Below, in pieces: positions 13,453 to 25,140 of a stretch of 64,000 nucleotides of DNA. Source of the DNA: Enoplolaimus lenunculus (taxonomy: Eukaryota; Nematoda; Enoplea; Enoplida; Thoracostomopsidae); the NCBI GenBank assembly GCA_030248215.1, contig JASANG010002996.1, forward strand, positions 124,001 through 188,000, read 5' to 3'. Below the pieces are notes generated by a model. That model was not told the origin of the DNA, made no database searches, and worked only from the letters and a program-made list of their open reading frames with translations. The number at the start of each line of letters is the position of its first letter. The first letter of the stretch is position 1. The position numbers and the translations under genes were made by a program.

Positions 13453-16400
13453 TTACGTTATTAAAGGAATGTCGCTAGACATCATATCGATGGATTCAGT
13501 TTGCGTTTCAACGGTAGTGAGCTGTGTGATACGATGCGGCTGATGGCTTTTTGTAGACTTTCTTGATACTTTTTTTAAGCTTTGTGATGCCGTTCTAAAA
13601 TGCGATAATTTGGCAATATAAAAAGCAATACTTGGTGGTCTAGAAACATAAAATTAAGCCTAAATTTTGTTGTTTTTGAGTTTTAACTACATATCGGTTT
13701 TCCGAGCCGAACGGACTCATCCCTGTTTTCTTCCAAGCCAACAAAAACGCACCTTCACAGCACTATCGGAAAGTAAAACATATACGTTTAACATTTTCAC
13801 TTTTCCCGTTTTTCGAAATTAACCCACCTTTCCAATATCCCTTTATGGCATAAACGGAGAGTAAAAATAACGGAATCGGATAGTGACTAAAATATTAACG
13901 GAAGCGGAAAACGGATGTTGAAGTAAAAAAGCTTCAAAAATGTTTTGTTTTTCTACTAACACAATTGACGCGTGCATAAATTCATCGGTCTTTCAAACAT
14001 TTAAAAAAATACCGAACAATTGTAGCATATCTGTAACAAAAATTGCTAGATACATACGTGATTTATAACCAAATTTGAACGCAAAAAACGTAACTTTCGT
14101 TATTTGTATAACGGAAACAGAAACGGGACGGACAACGATTTTTACCGGAAATGGAAACGGATATCCGGTTTCACGCTGTCCTTAACAATCGAAACTAAAA
14201 CGTATGAGCTTGAATTTTCCACTTTTACCGCTTTCTGAACCGAACACAACCGGAACCGGAAAGTTAAAAAATACCGGAACCGGAAAGTTAAAAAATACCG
14301 GAACCGGAAAATGAAAAAATATTTGTTACCAAAAAATTCATTTCAGTTTTCCCTTTTTCCATAGAAATGTTATGGTTTTGATTTTTTCCTACCAGTCCGC
14401 AAAAACCTAGCGTTCAAACAGTAACCAGGAGTGATTGGCTACACTCCTAGCCAAAGTTTTTTCACATTGGAAAATGCGAAGCCCATGTGCTACATATACA
14501 TTGGTCAGCTGTGCTAAAAACAGTGAAAACTCAATACACAAAAATTATTTACCCTCGAAAAATGCCAACCACCGGCGGAGCGAATGATAGAATTTCGTTA
14601 ATGCACGAATATTCTTCTTGGTTCGATGGTATTAATAACGGAACGGTTCGAGTTTGTTGAGATTTTGTCAACCATAATTGGCGTCGACGTTTTTGTGCTA
14701 ATGAAACCAGGTTCACCGGTTTCGGTTGTAGTTGTTGAGCAGAAACGGAACCTGTAGATTCGTCCGCTGTCGGGGATATTATACTTTCGTAGCTTCCTTG
14801 CATAGATCGACTTTCCTAACACAATATATTATTTAAATGCGGATCTATATGGTATAAACGGCTAAGTATGAAACGTAAACATGTACCATATGCATAGTAT
14901 AAACCATTTATACATTTCGAGAAATTTGTCAATCGAATCACAATATTTTGGATTTGGTTTTATATACTACCCAGAATTGCACGCGATCCGCTAGTAAACG
15001 CGGGCAGGATAATAAATTTTTGACGTGGGTATACCAGCTGGTAAAGAATTTCAAAGCAAGGACACAAATTTGTGACTCTTTGCCCGCCTAGAATTTGTGT
15101 AACAAACGACAAATAAGAATTGACTACATTAGCCTTGTGTTAGAATGTTTTACTTACAAAGTAATGGTTTGTTTCACCGCCGGTATCAGGATATAACCAG
15201 AGGTCTGCTAAATGATTCCGGCAAAAAGAATGGGAATCCCGTCTTCAGTAAAATTTTTGTTAGATGTTTGGGCAATTTTAAAACGGACCCTTTTCGTATT
15301 TCATAAATGTTGCGTCGTTCACGAAGTGGTAACTTTTAAAGATGGCGGTATAAGGGGTGAGATGACAGGGGGTGCCCTCTTTCATTGGTCCATACGGACT
15401 AAAATATATTTCAACGTTCAGTTAAAAATTTGTATTCGTTACTTTCGACGCTAATTCTGAAAAATGTTCGTTCAAGTTAGCACTGTCTTCTAATTTTCTG
15501 TTGGAATACTTGCGCAGATTTTAAAAAGAAACATATAGATTTACTTTTTGCGTGGTTAACCTCAGAAGGTAAGATTAGTAAAATGCATTTAAGTTGACAT
15601 TATTTAGCAATTTTGAGGTTTGTCAGCTAAAGCTTTACTGGAAAGGCTAAAAGTTCCCCAAAGCTGCTGGCCCCCTGACCCTCTTTAGGTTACAGGTCAG
15701 GTTAAACGCTGTTGAATCAGAGGTGTAAGTGGACAAATTAAAACAAATTATTAGGAAAGCAATGTAACACCGGATAATATTGCACATTACATCTATTACC
15801 GTTACAACTTGGTTGTTTGCCGATGGGTGATCAGCAAATCAATACATTATTTTCTGTACAAAATCTTTGTAGTTCAAAGCGCATAAGTCACATGTTTTTA
15901 CGGTTTCGTCGTAATTTGTCTCAACACCTCTTTCAGAAAGCAGTAATCATATTATGGGCGTAGTGACAAAAGAGGCATGAAGCGCACAATTGGAAACGTG
16001 AACCCCGCATTTGTCAGCACTGAAGAAAATTTTTTATAGTTCACGATTTGGATGTTTTTTCGCAGCGTATGTATGTCCTACCGCCAACTCCAGTCCTGAC
16101 AAAACGGTTGATCTCGGCTAGATATTTTTCACCTCCGGTTGCACCCTGCCTGTTACGGTAGACACTACAGCGGATCCAGAGGGGTGTGGGGAGCGTACTC
16201 CCAACCCCGTTACAAACTTTTTGTGGTAAAATATATAGTAAGGTCCCTTCCTACTGTACAATTTTTCCCGCAGAAATTTTTTTGTAAAAACACGATTTTT
16301 CCTTTCCGAATTATTTTTAATTTTTTGCTGCCGATGGCAATTTCTGTAACTGCCTGTGACTGTATATAGACGTTTTTATAACCTGAACCGAGGCCTAGCG

Positions 16401-19400
16401 ACAATAAATACATTCGTAAATGAGACAACTTTTTTCTGAACACTAAAGAAATAACGGTTTCGAACAGGTGGGAGGCGGGCAATGCAATTTTGCCAGGGTG
16501 TACCAGAGGGTAAAAACAAACTTTCCGAGGGTAAAACGCAGGACGGACACAGAAATCTATACGCATTTACACCTCTTGATACTACCTACCATGGTGTAAC
16601 CGGATGTGAACAATACTGCAGCCGGAACCGGAAGTCAACAAAACTTGCTGGAGCTGGTATAAAAGGCGGAGGTGAGGCGAAAATAGGTAGTTAAAATAAT
16701 GTTTAATTTGTTAATTTTAGCAAACCTCTGGAAAGTGTTGTTACATCGTTTCGTTTTACGCTTAGTTTTTTTACAAAATCTCAGCAATTCTTCCCTGAAA
16801 ATTGTGCCAAAAGTTAAAGTAATTCTCGCATAATTAACCGAAAAATTTTACAAATGCAAAATTTCACTACCAAAATTGCCGGAACCTCCGGCAAACATTG
16901 TAATGGAGCCAAAGCCGGAGGTCGATTTTCTGTCAGAGCCGGAGCCATGCAGACCTCCAGTTGTACAGTGCTACATTACAACTGTTCCAATTTTGGCATC
17001 CGCAATTGCAGAAGTTCGTTAGTTTGACTACCTATCGCTAACTTGTAATACTAATAGGTACTATGCTCATTGATAATACGGGCTCTATAGGTACATAAAA
17101 ACTTGCCTCCTGAGTAACTTTTTCGAATCGAATTTGAATCACATTAATTGTCATACTGACTAGTGATAAGCCGACAAAAATAAACATAAATCCCATTATG
17201 AGGTAGTCCGGTCGTTCCGGTGTCATGTCACCTAAAACGTCACATGTAATTTATTTATTACGAAGAAAGACAATTTAAATGCGTCTTTACAATTAATTTT
17301 TTAAACACTGGCTAATCGAGAATAACTGTCATTTCTAGCAACAAACTTTTTAAAGCTACAAACTGGTTACATATATTTTCGAACACATAAGTTGGCATGT
17401 TCACTGAACCTTCTATATCCGGTATACGCCGAGAAACGGTCTAATTTTGAAAACTTATGCAAATTCGAAAGAATTTTTTATTTTGTCGATCAACCCAACT
17501 TGCAATTGCTCGATATAGGGCAGACGACTAGTCCACATTTGGTAAAACATTACGTAAACTAACCTAAGCCAATTGTACTAAGTGAAATGAAAAAGAAATA
17601 AAACGCGTCGAAATAGTTCCAGTCTTCCCAAATACAAAACGTCGCTGAGCAAATAAACATCCATCCTACAACAAGGCCAATTGCAACTGGAACTGGCAAA
17701 TCGAACACGTTCAATTGTTGACGTTCGCGAGCTTCCAGCGCTTCGATAACTGCCAAGTCCTGTATTTTGAATGATTATATTTTTTAAAAAATAAACAAAT
17801 ATAAACTTTAGTTTAGTTTGTTGCAGCTGGTTTCATTTTTTAATATAGAATCATACTGTATATAAGATAGCCTGTGACATTTTTAGCGTCCGGGTGCGAT
17901 TTTAATTATATATCAACGGCGTATTATTTTGTATCGGTTTATTTCTATCCGGTCGCATGTTGGTGTGTAATTGGACCAATGTATAAAACAAGATCGTAAC
18001 AGTAATGTAAGCCTATTCCTAAGCCTAAAGCATAAGCAAAAAAATAGTCTAAAGCTTGCAGTGCCGCAGAAAAACGTTCCGCCTCTAATCTTTACATTAG
18101 ACAAAATTTAAAATTGTACGTAAATTAGGCTTCAATTTGTAACCGAGTATCTCTGGCCGACAGCTGGCCCTACAAATAATAGAGAAAATAACGCAGTGAT
18201 TTTGTGTCTGACTCAAAATTTGTCAACCAATGTTCTGTGTGTAAAATCTCTACAGATAGGATTTGCAAGTGTGACTGTGCATAAAATTAAGACTCGAAAC
18301 TGTTTTTTTCAATACAATTCCTAACTATGTAAACACGGACTTATATTACCTGTTTTGTACAAATTCTAATAACTCGTCTTGCAGCGCGTTTACACTGAAA
18401 CCATGGATATTTCAAGCTGACTGTTAAGACGTTGCCGATTCGATTGAGTATTGTAAAGACTAATGGAACACCTAAATGTTGAAAAAACAACAATTAAGGT
18501 ATGTGTTCACTATATATTTACATACATATATATGGTCACACAGATGGACGTGGGACCTGTCGGCAAATATAAAGTGGTGTCGGAAGGTCCTCTCGGAGCC
18601 AACTTGTCCGCCTTGCGCTTGGAGGAAATTATGACCTCATTGAAAGAGGCTCTTTGTTAGGAAATTGTTACTTGCCTCGCTAGAAGTATTTTTGCTACTT
18701 CTACACACTAACAATATTTCTGATTGAGCGAAATGTATATTCAAAAGGGTTGATATATAACTTTCGATTCTCGTTTAGTTAAACTATATTTCAGCACATA
18801 ATTTATGCTAGTATGCGACAGGCCAAAATGGAACACATCACAAAGCTACGCTGAATATACCATGAACTCGACATTAAATAAGCAAAATGTTGAAAAATCA
18901 AAACCGTTTATTTACTTACCGAATATAGCATAGATCATTGTGAAAATCTTGCCTAATGGGGTTTCCGTAAATATGTGACCATATCCTGAAAACATAATAA
19001 TATAGTCGACGGTACTAAACTGCCAAATATATACTTTTGATTAGTATTTTGATCATTAAAGTAAACCTTAAATTCTTTGTCACATTTGGTTAGCGCGTTT
19101 ATGTACAGAAATTAAGTGTATACCAAACAAAACAATGCGTTACACTCGTTCACGCGTCAAATAGGGAACTAATATCGATTTGAAACCAACCGATTGTCGT
19201 ATATATTGTTCCAGCGTACAATATCGCGTTCCAATAATTCCATTCGAGTCGGGGCGCTTCTTTTTGTTTTAGACCCACTGAGCGTTCATACGTCTGTAAA
19301 AATGTTAAATTTATAAAAATACATAGCTACAACCGATTTTACAACTTTCCAAACTACAGCTACGGTGTGATTTTTAGAAGCGCAAAAACACGCATTAAAT

Positions 19401-21060
19401 TGTTGATTTTTGTATATGGTTCAGAGCTCGCTCGCTAAAAGGATTCTTGACGAGTTTTGAATAAATTAAAAATTTTGGATACCGAAATATATTTTGACCC
19501 ATGTTCTTCGTCAATCTACTTTTAAGGGAAGCGCAAGAAAAATTGGCCTCACAATGAGGTTGGGTCATGACCCGACTATGCAAATGACAGATACCTGTAA
19601 AGCTTGGAACAGGTTGACTTCGATTGCTTTCGATTTACGAATCGGAACAAACTTTAAATATTTTGAGTTGTTGAATAAATCACGCATAATTTCTGTGACT
19701 GCGATTAAACGTTTTTGCGTGAGTTCAACTTCCCAACTTTGTTGTTGAACTGATTCGTGCTGTTGTTCGACTACCTGTAACACATAGGCGAACCTGAAAC
19801 TGGGACAGTGGGCCCGTAGACTAATGGGTCGGTCGCTCAGCACTTCCTCGTAAAAAAATTGGCCAATGTTACTTTAAGGAGCGTAACAGTAGATTAAACG
19901 TATTTCTAAGCCTAAGCGTTTCAAAAATGAGTCCCTAAGCCTAAGCCTAAGCCTAAGCAAAAAAATATAATCTAGAATCTGAACCAACTCTTTTATAGAC
20001 CCACCAGAAACTTGGACGCCCATTAAAGTAACATGGGCCGAAAAATTTATCCGCCCATTTAGATAAGTTTCAACCTTACTTGTATATTATTCCTCGGACA
20101 CCCTGCGTGCCACTCCTAATCTTTTTTATTCCATATTATTAAGATGTGCTGCATGATAGTCTAGTGGGATGGAAAAATAGCGATATCTGCACTCATTGAT
20201 TTGAATCTTAGGTGATGGTAAAAGTTTAAAACTGTTAGCTGTACAGTTTACTTCGCTAAAAATAATGATAATAAAGTAAAACTACTGCTGTCATCTGCTA
20301 AATAATTAAAGCAAATTGAAAACTAAGAATTTTATGTTTGCTTAAAATTACGTAAATCTTTGCCAATCACCATTGTAAAGTAAAACCGACACTTAATTCG
20401 GCCACAGTTTTACTTAATGTTAAGCATATTTTAGTGAGCGTGTTGTGTAGCTATGCACTGCAGATATTTTTGTAGTAATTATTACAAAAATATTGCACAT
20501 TGCGTAAAGTACGATATTTTACGAGCACAAGTTGTGTTTAATTGCTCATAGTGCACTCTGTGTCAGCAGCGATTAAACTTAAAACGTTTACCCAGCTTTA
20601 TGTTATGTTTTTTGTTGAATTTAGCATCTATGAGAATTCGGCGAGCAAATAGCAGTTTTATAGTTTTCTCCTTTGCATCATTGGACACGAAAGGGTTAAC
20701 ACATTAATATTTTGCTATACCACTCACCAAAAACACAACTGCACCAACCAACGTGTACATAATTAAGATAAATATCAGAAAAGCATGTTTTCCACCATAT
20801 TTATGATACAGCAAGCGTGCCACACGGCGGACCATCGGCTCAGAACGTCGCCTCCGATTACTGACGGCACCCTTTGAAGTTAATGCATCCATATTAATTT
20901 TGTTCGATCCCAATTTTGTTGCTAACCGTTTACGACGAACATTACTTTTAGACAAATTAGACGCAAAAATTGACAAATCCGGCATTGGTAGGGATGGCCG
21001 CTGTAGCGCCGCTGACGCTTTAGCAGACGCGCACTGAGCACCTGTTGATTGGCTTATCAT
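13453..21060 (-). CDS. two-pore-domain (K2P, TWK-type) potassium channel
   Basis: Background (leak) K+ channel subunit; two subunits form one pore in the plasma membrane. Exons on the minus strand: 21060-20728, 19774-19595, 19293-19191, 18985-18920, 18471-18350, 17759-17564, 17231-17107, 14815-14553, 13594-13453. All phases close, giving 509 residues. TM1 is at 92-111, followed by the extracellular cap. Pore 1 is TTIGYG (203-208), TM2 about 218-246, TM3 289-309, pore 2 TIGLGD (330-335) and TM4 344-365. The tail is Ser/Thr- and Gln-rich and ends SSDIPLIT. Pore 2 carries Leu where pore 1 carries Tyr, as is usual in K2P channels. The seventh intron starts with GC in the strong context AG|GCAAGT; a weaker in-phase GT donor lies 12 bases further on. 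The start ATG is 19 bases after a good acceptor (TTTTCTGTCCAG), and the frame is open back to it, so an upstream exon may exist. Confidence 0.93.
13680..14350. repeat. remnants of CCGGAA-type inverted-repeat elements in the last channel intron
   Basis: Several blocks of ACCGGAA/ACGGAAACGG are spread over this intron, including a triplicated GGAACCGGAAAGTTAAAAAATA-like unit near 14265-14320 and ATATCCGGTTTCACGCTGTCC near 14160. These resemble the ends of the hAT-like elements at 31389-32347 and 58935-59313. No clean pair of ends or target duplication could be seen. Confidence 0.4.
16870..17085 (-). mobile_element. CCGGA-type remnant followed by partial family C MITE, inside a channel intron
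   Basis: From 16870 to 16965 there is a CCGGAGG/GCCGGAGCC block like that near 12736-12825. From about 16976 to 17085 the minus strand matches one end of family C: GAGCCCGTATTATC, then a CACC/CTATTAG-type hairpin, then AACTTCTGCAATTGCGGAT, as in the copy at 40683-40908. The element begins about 20 bases inside the GC-AG intron of the channel. Reading through the donor would run into it and stop at 17038. Confidence 0.65.
17968..18100. mobile_element. TTAGGC-bearing MITE, family B, in a channel intron
   Basis: Left end TTGGACCAATGTATAAAACA, right end AACGTTCCGCCTCTAATC then TTTACATTAG. The interior reads CCTAAGCCTAAAGCATAAGC on the plus strand, the complement of the TTAGGC motif. It lies between channel exons 18471-18350 and 17759-17564. 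Confidence 0.65.
19860..20039. mobile_element. TTAGGC-bearing MITE, family A, in a channel intron
   Basis: About 180 bp. Terminal inverted repeats are GGCCAATGTTACTTTAAGG on the left and the complement of GGGCGTCC...TTTAAGTTAC on the right (CATTAAAGTAACATGGGCC). The interior holds a run of four CCTAAG units and the family's conserved TTTTATAGACCCACCAGAAA. It lies between the first two coding exons of the channel. Other copies: 22551-22767, 28068-28246, 30307-30469, 31688-31840, 44263-44655 (interrupted) and 60453-60638. Confidence 0.75.
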
Positions 21061-22550
21061 ACCTTGAACCTTTTCAATACTGGACAGAAAAATACTAACT
21101 GTTCAATCCAATTCCAGTAGCGGTGTTGGAAAGTTTTAGCAGAACACAAAATGAATTCGATGTAAATGTTGTAATAATTTTTTCGTGGGTGTTTCGTGGA
21201 CTTTTACAAAAAGTTCAACTTTAAATTCAATCACAGGAGCGTTGTGGAACAAAGTTCTTTTAAACGCAAAATCTGAGATCGTTTTGATCGGGAAATTTTT
21301 TTTCGCAAATCTTTAGTCTTACTATAGTGCTCAAATCAAAGCCAACTGTTTATTATAAATATTATTCTACACCTTGCGTTTTGCTACCGATAAACAATGG
21401 CATTTTTTTGAGAACTTGACCAATTATAAACCAAAACATGCGTAGAATAGCGTTCTAACTCCGTGCTCTGTAAGCAAGATTCTATCTTATTTGAGGGTCA
21501 CGCTTAAAAACATTAGCATTGTTGCCAAAAAAACCAATATCCATAGCTTAAAATGGTCCAGTAAGCGTCAATAATAACACCAAATATGTCAATGGTATAT
21601 ATCCCAGGTGATTTTTTTGGTTTGTTGTACCAACGGTGAAACTGGCCAAAAAACCACAACCCGAAGATGCTTAATGAGGTCTTGAATGGTTACATTTCTT
21701 TGGTTGTTTTACAATCCAGCCAAATGAAAACGCATGTCATGCGTAATGAAATCCACGCACGCACCAGATCTGTTGTGGTCGAAAACCATGGGAAACAGGT
21801 GCCAAATCATTAATGGTATCGGATGGTTATATGTTCAGTTATTAGTTGCTTTAGGGAAACACGTCTAATAACGTTAGGGAATAGGTCACATGCAATGTAG
21901 TTGAAGGCATAGTTCAGAATATACACTTGTCCACGCGATAAGGTTATATTCTTAGATAAAATTAAATTATAGAAACGAGTATTTGTTAATTCAAACTGTT
22001 ATATAACGTAGCGTTTTGCAGGGAAGCCTCTGAAGACGCTAAACACAGGCAGTTCAAGATGCATATCATGTTTGCAGCTTGTATAGCAATAACGTGCTGT
22101 TAAACGCAATTGTTATGAATTTAAGTACTCTTTACCCCTCTACAAGATAGCAACTAAGTTTAATAAAAGTGCAATTATAAAAATAATGACTGTAGACTAT
22201 AACCATCGGTTGATTTGAAGTGTTGTTTCGGCTCTCATACATTTCCCAACATATTTAATATTAAGATAAAGACTTTCGCTTTTAGACTTAGTCTCAGGCT
22301 TAGGCTTATGGAAAGATTAGGCAAAGGATTATGCAGTGAAGCAACATTAGGTATTTTTAATGGTGCTGGATTTTAAACGTTGCCAATTACGTCTGCTGCA
22401 CCTAGCATTATAGCCAGTATATGCCATGCAAGCAACAGAATATTGCAAAAAATGTCAAGTTGTTCTTGAGAGCTTAGGCGTTAGATGACATAACACCATC
22501 GTAATTTTGGAAGCGTACAAATGCTACCTACTTAGGCCATTTAAACAGTC

Positions 22551-22767
22551 GGCTCATGTTACTTTACTTTAAGGGGCGTCCAGGTTTCTGGTGGGTCTAT
22601 AAAAGAGTAGGTTTAGATTCTAGATTGCATTATTTTGCTTAGGCTTAGGCTTTACCTTAGGCTTAGGCTTTGGCTTAGGATTAGGAACCCATTTTTGCAA
22701 CGCTTAGGCTTAGGCTTAGGCTTAGGAATACGCTTTATTGTTACGCCCGTTAAAGTAGCATTGACCA
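22551..22767. mobile_element. TTAGGC-bearing MITE, family A
   Basis: Left end GGCTCATGTTACTTTACTTT then AAGGGGCGTCCAGG; right end TTACGCCCGTTAAAGTAGCA then TTGACC. The interior contains two arrays: one of alternating TTAGGC and TTTGGC/TTTACC-type units after ATTATTTTGC, and a run of four clean TTAGGC units after TTTTTGCAACGC. This is the copy with the most hexamers in the window. Confidence 0.75.
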
Positions 22768-24739
22768 AACAGTCATTGTGGATAAAATGTTGCGGTAAAA
22801 GTAAACAGCGAGGTGCTATGTATTGTATTCAATTACGGCACAAAATTTAACCTTCTCTTGGTGTGGTATACCTGTCTTTGCCCTATTCACTGTTTATACT
22901 CAGCCCTTATCATTAATGTTTAACGTCGGTGTTTTTTCTGTCTTAGTAGATGCTCTCGAAACATTTCATTTTGACACTTGAAAAAATGTCACACCGCACG
23001 AGTGATGTTTCTCATCTGCGGCTCCTGTCAGTTTGGTATTTGAAAACAAATGGCCTATGTACTTACCAAATTTTAGTATGTGTATAATTCAAATTTACAC
23101 AAGAAAAAACTCCCAAAAGTCTGACTTTGAAGTCAAAAGACAATTTGTCTCTAGAGAGAAAGCGAAAAGAGTTGTTTTTCGATTTTATAGAAACACAAAA
23201 GTCATTGTTGCCACGATGGCAGAGTGATGATGGTTTGCCATTTTACTGGTTTCCCATTCACGTCGAAATAAAAACACAGTAACAACGCTGCCCGGGAAAC
23301 GCGGCGACACCGCCCATGTTTGAAATCTGAAAATTTTGCAATAGCACAGAATGTAATATTTTACGATAATTAGTGAGTCCCCTGTCTTACTAATTATAAC
23401 TAATTGCGTTTAAATTCTCGTTTGCTTTACTTGTGAAGTTTAGTTCAATAATATCGGATGCCAGTGTCAACGGACAGTTTCCCCCTCTCGTTTAAAGATC
23501 GACAGCTGTAACTTCGCTGAACAAACAATGCAAACACGGGTTAAATTGATTTCTATATACCAGAACAGAACAAATTTCCTATGGTATTCATGTTGGCAGT
23601 GGTGAATGCCTACAAATTTGTTATAATTCCGGTGTAAATTAATTTTCTCAATTAACAGGTTCAGCAAGAATTAACATATTAATGCTTGTTTTAGAAGAAA
23701 TTAAATTACTACGTTGACGAACTGTTAGACATAATGGCCGATCACCGTATTTGCTTGAAACTGTTCAATATCCAAAAACATACCTACTTAATCTTAAATA
23801 TAAACCTCAAATACAAAGTATACTGACCCATTTTGAAGCAGTGGAATATTAATAATCCGATCATTGAACATTTACGGCCAGTCAGCCAGTTATATTCGTT
23901 TATTGGGGAGAGGAGTGAGAAGAGACTACCGAATTTTAGTCACCGTAAAGTCTATACGACTGTGACAAAGATATTTTAGCTTCAATCAAAACTGTGTCAA
24001 ATTGAACTAGTGTTGGTTTGCTTTATTACGTGCTCAAAAAATGGTAACAATAATCGTCTGTTTAAGTATTCAAATATTTTAAAAAATTTAAACACGCAAA
24101 TAAACACTGTTTTGGAGACACTTGTGTCTTCTGGGGCAGCCGATGTGATTGGTTTTTTCCAGCCTTATTTTTCAGTTTCAAACTGTGGTTCCATAGAGAG
24201 TCGGATACAAAAATTTCGGACGAGGGGGCGGGCTGGCAAATGTTATGAAACGCAAAAATAGTAAGATAGATAGGGAACTAATCATTTCATCATCAAAACA
24301 GTTTCTGAGGGCGAAAAATTGTAAGGTAGTGACGTTACCATTTTATCACAAAATTTCTGCGTGAAAAATTGCACAAAAAATTGTAAGGTATGAAGCTAAG
24401 CATTTCTTCACAATAAAAATTCTGACGGGGGCGTGCGCCCCCATCCGGATTCGCTAAGGTTCCATAGCTTGCTCTTGAGATGTAATCTCGTGTCAGACTT
24501 CACTAGCGACATAACCAATGATTCAACACGGACTCTTAGCTTTCTTCTTAAGGCTGCCCAGACGTGGTATTGTACTTGCATAATATTTACGCACCGATAC
24601 TGTTCAATTTTGTAAAGTTGTTCACAATAAACTTTATTTTTTTGAGGCAGGCATCTAATACATTAAAGTATGCCGTCGTACGCAGAGTGGGACCTTAACC
24701 GCGGGTCGGGTAAAGAATTTCAGTCGCCAAAAGTACATG

Positions 24740-24960
24740 TTAAGTATAGCCTTGCATTATCGTTCAAGTTTTTGATACAAGATAAGTAAACGTTTAATTC
24801 AACGGATACTTGCGATACCAGATGTATCAGTAACAAAGGGCGGCATAGGGCGGGCTAATAATAAATAACAGTCCGTAACCAAGTAACAAGGGGTACCATC
24901 TGGAGAGGCAAAATAAATTACATTTCCCCCTCTTTTATTGGTGTCACTACAGTAGCACTA
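24740..24960 (+). repeat. interspersed repeat, homologous to 36570-36760
   Basis: Shares ATTATCGTTCAAGTTTTTGA versus ATTATCGCTCAAGTTTTTGA, then AAGTAAACGTTTA, GTATCAGTAACAAAGGGC, and GTCCGTAACCAAGTAACA with the stretch at 36570-36720. It is followed by CCCCCTCTTTTATTGGTGTC, related to the family K end. It is probably another fragment of the same dispersed element. Confidence 0.55.
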
Positions 24961-25140
24961 AGACATGAGATAGCTACTAAACAAATTGATTTATATTTTA
25001 ATATCTGTTGGCGTCAAGACACGGAGGCTTAGTGCCACGAATGAACACACCTTCGCGTTTCGTTATTGTCAAGAAGTTTGAGTATTAATAGTACACAGTC
25101 TTTACTTCAAAAAGGTCATTTATATTTCGTATATCTTCAG

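Larger units (their letters stand above)
21061..25140. other. intergenic region upstream of the channel
   Basis: Non-coding as far as I can see. It contains the family A MITE at 22551-22767, a short TTAGGC-like run near 22280-22310, an element-like segment at 24190-24430 with repeated GAAAAATTGTAAGGTA blocks, and one copy of the family K extension at 24740-24960. The longer open frames here (for example 23033-23227, 24010-24261) have no recognisable similarity and are not convincing. Confidence 0.55.

Noticed and set aside
14549-14803. Independent small gene at 14549-14803 on the minus strand
   Set aside because: It is better explained as the eighth exon of the channel: acceptor at 14816, donor at 14552, and the phase fits both neighbours exactly.
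17038-17106. Simple end of the channel at TAG 17038
   Set aside because: The last residues of that reading come from a family C MITE, and a strong GC donor leads in phase to two further exons whose junctions also close in frame.
22620-22740. Interstitial telomere or chromosome-end sequence
   Set aside because: The TTAGGC runs are only a few units long and always lie inside inverted-repeat elements, so this is not a telomere.
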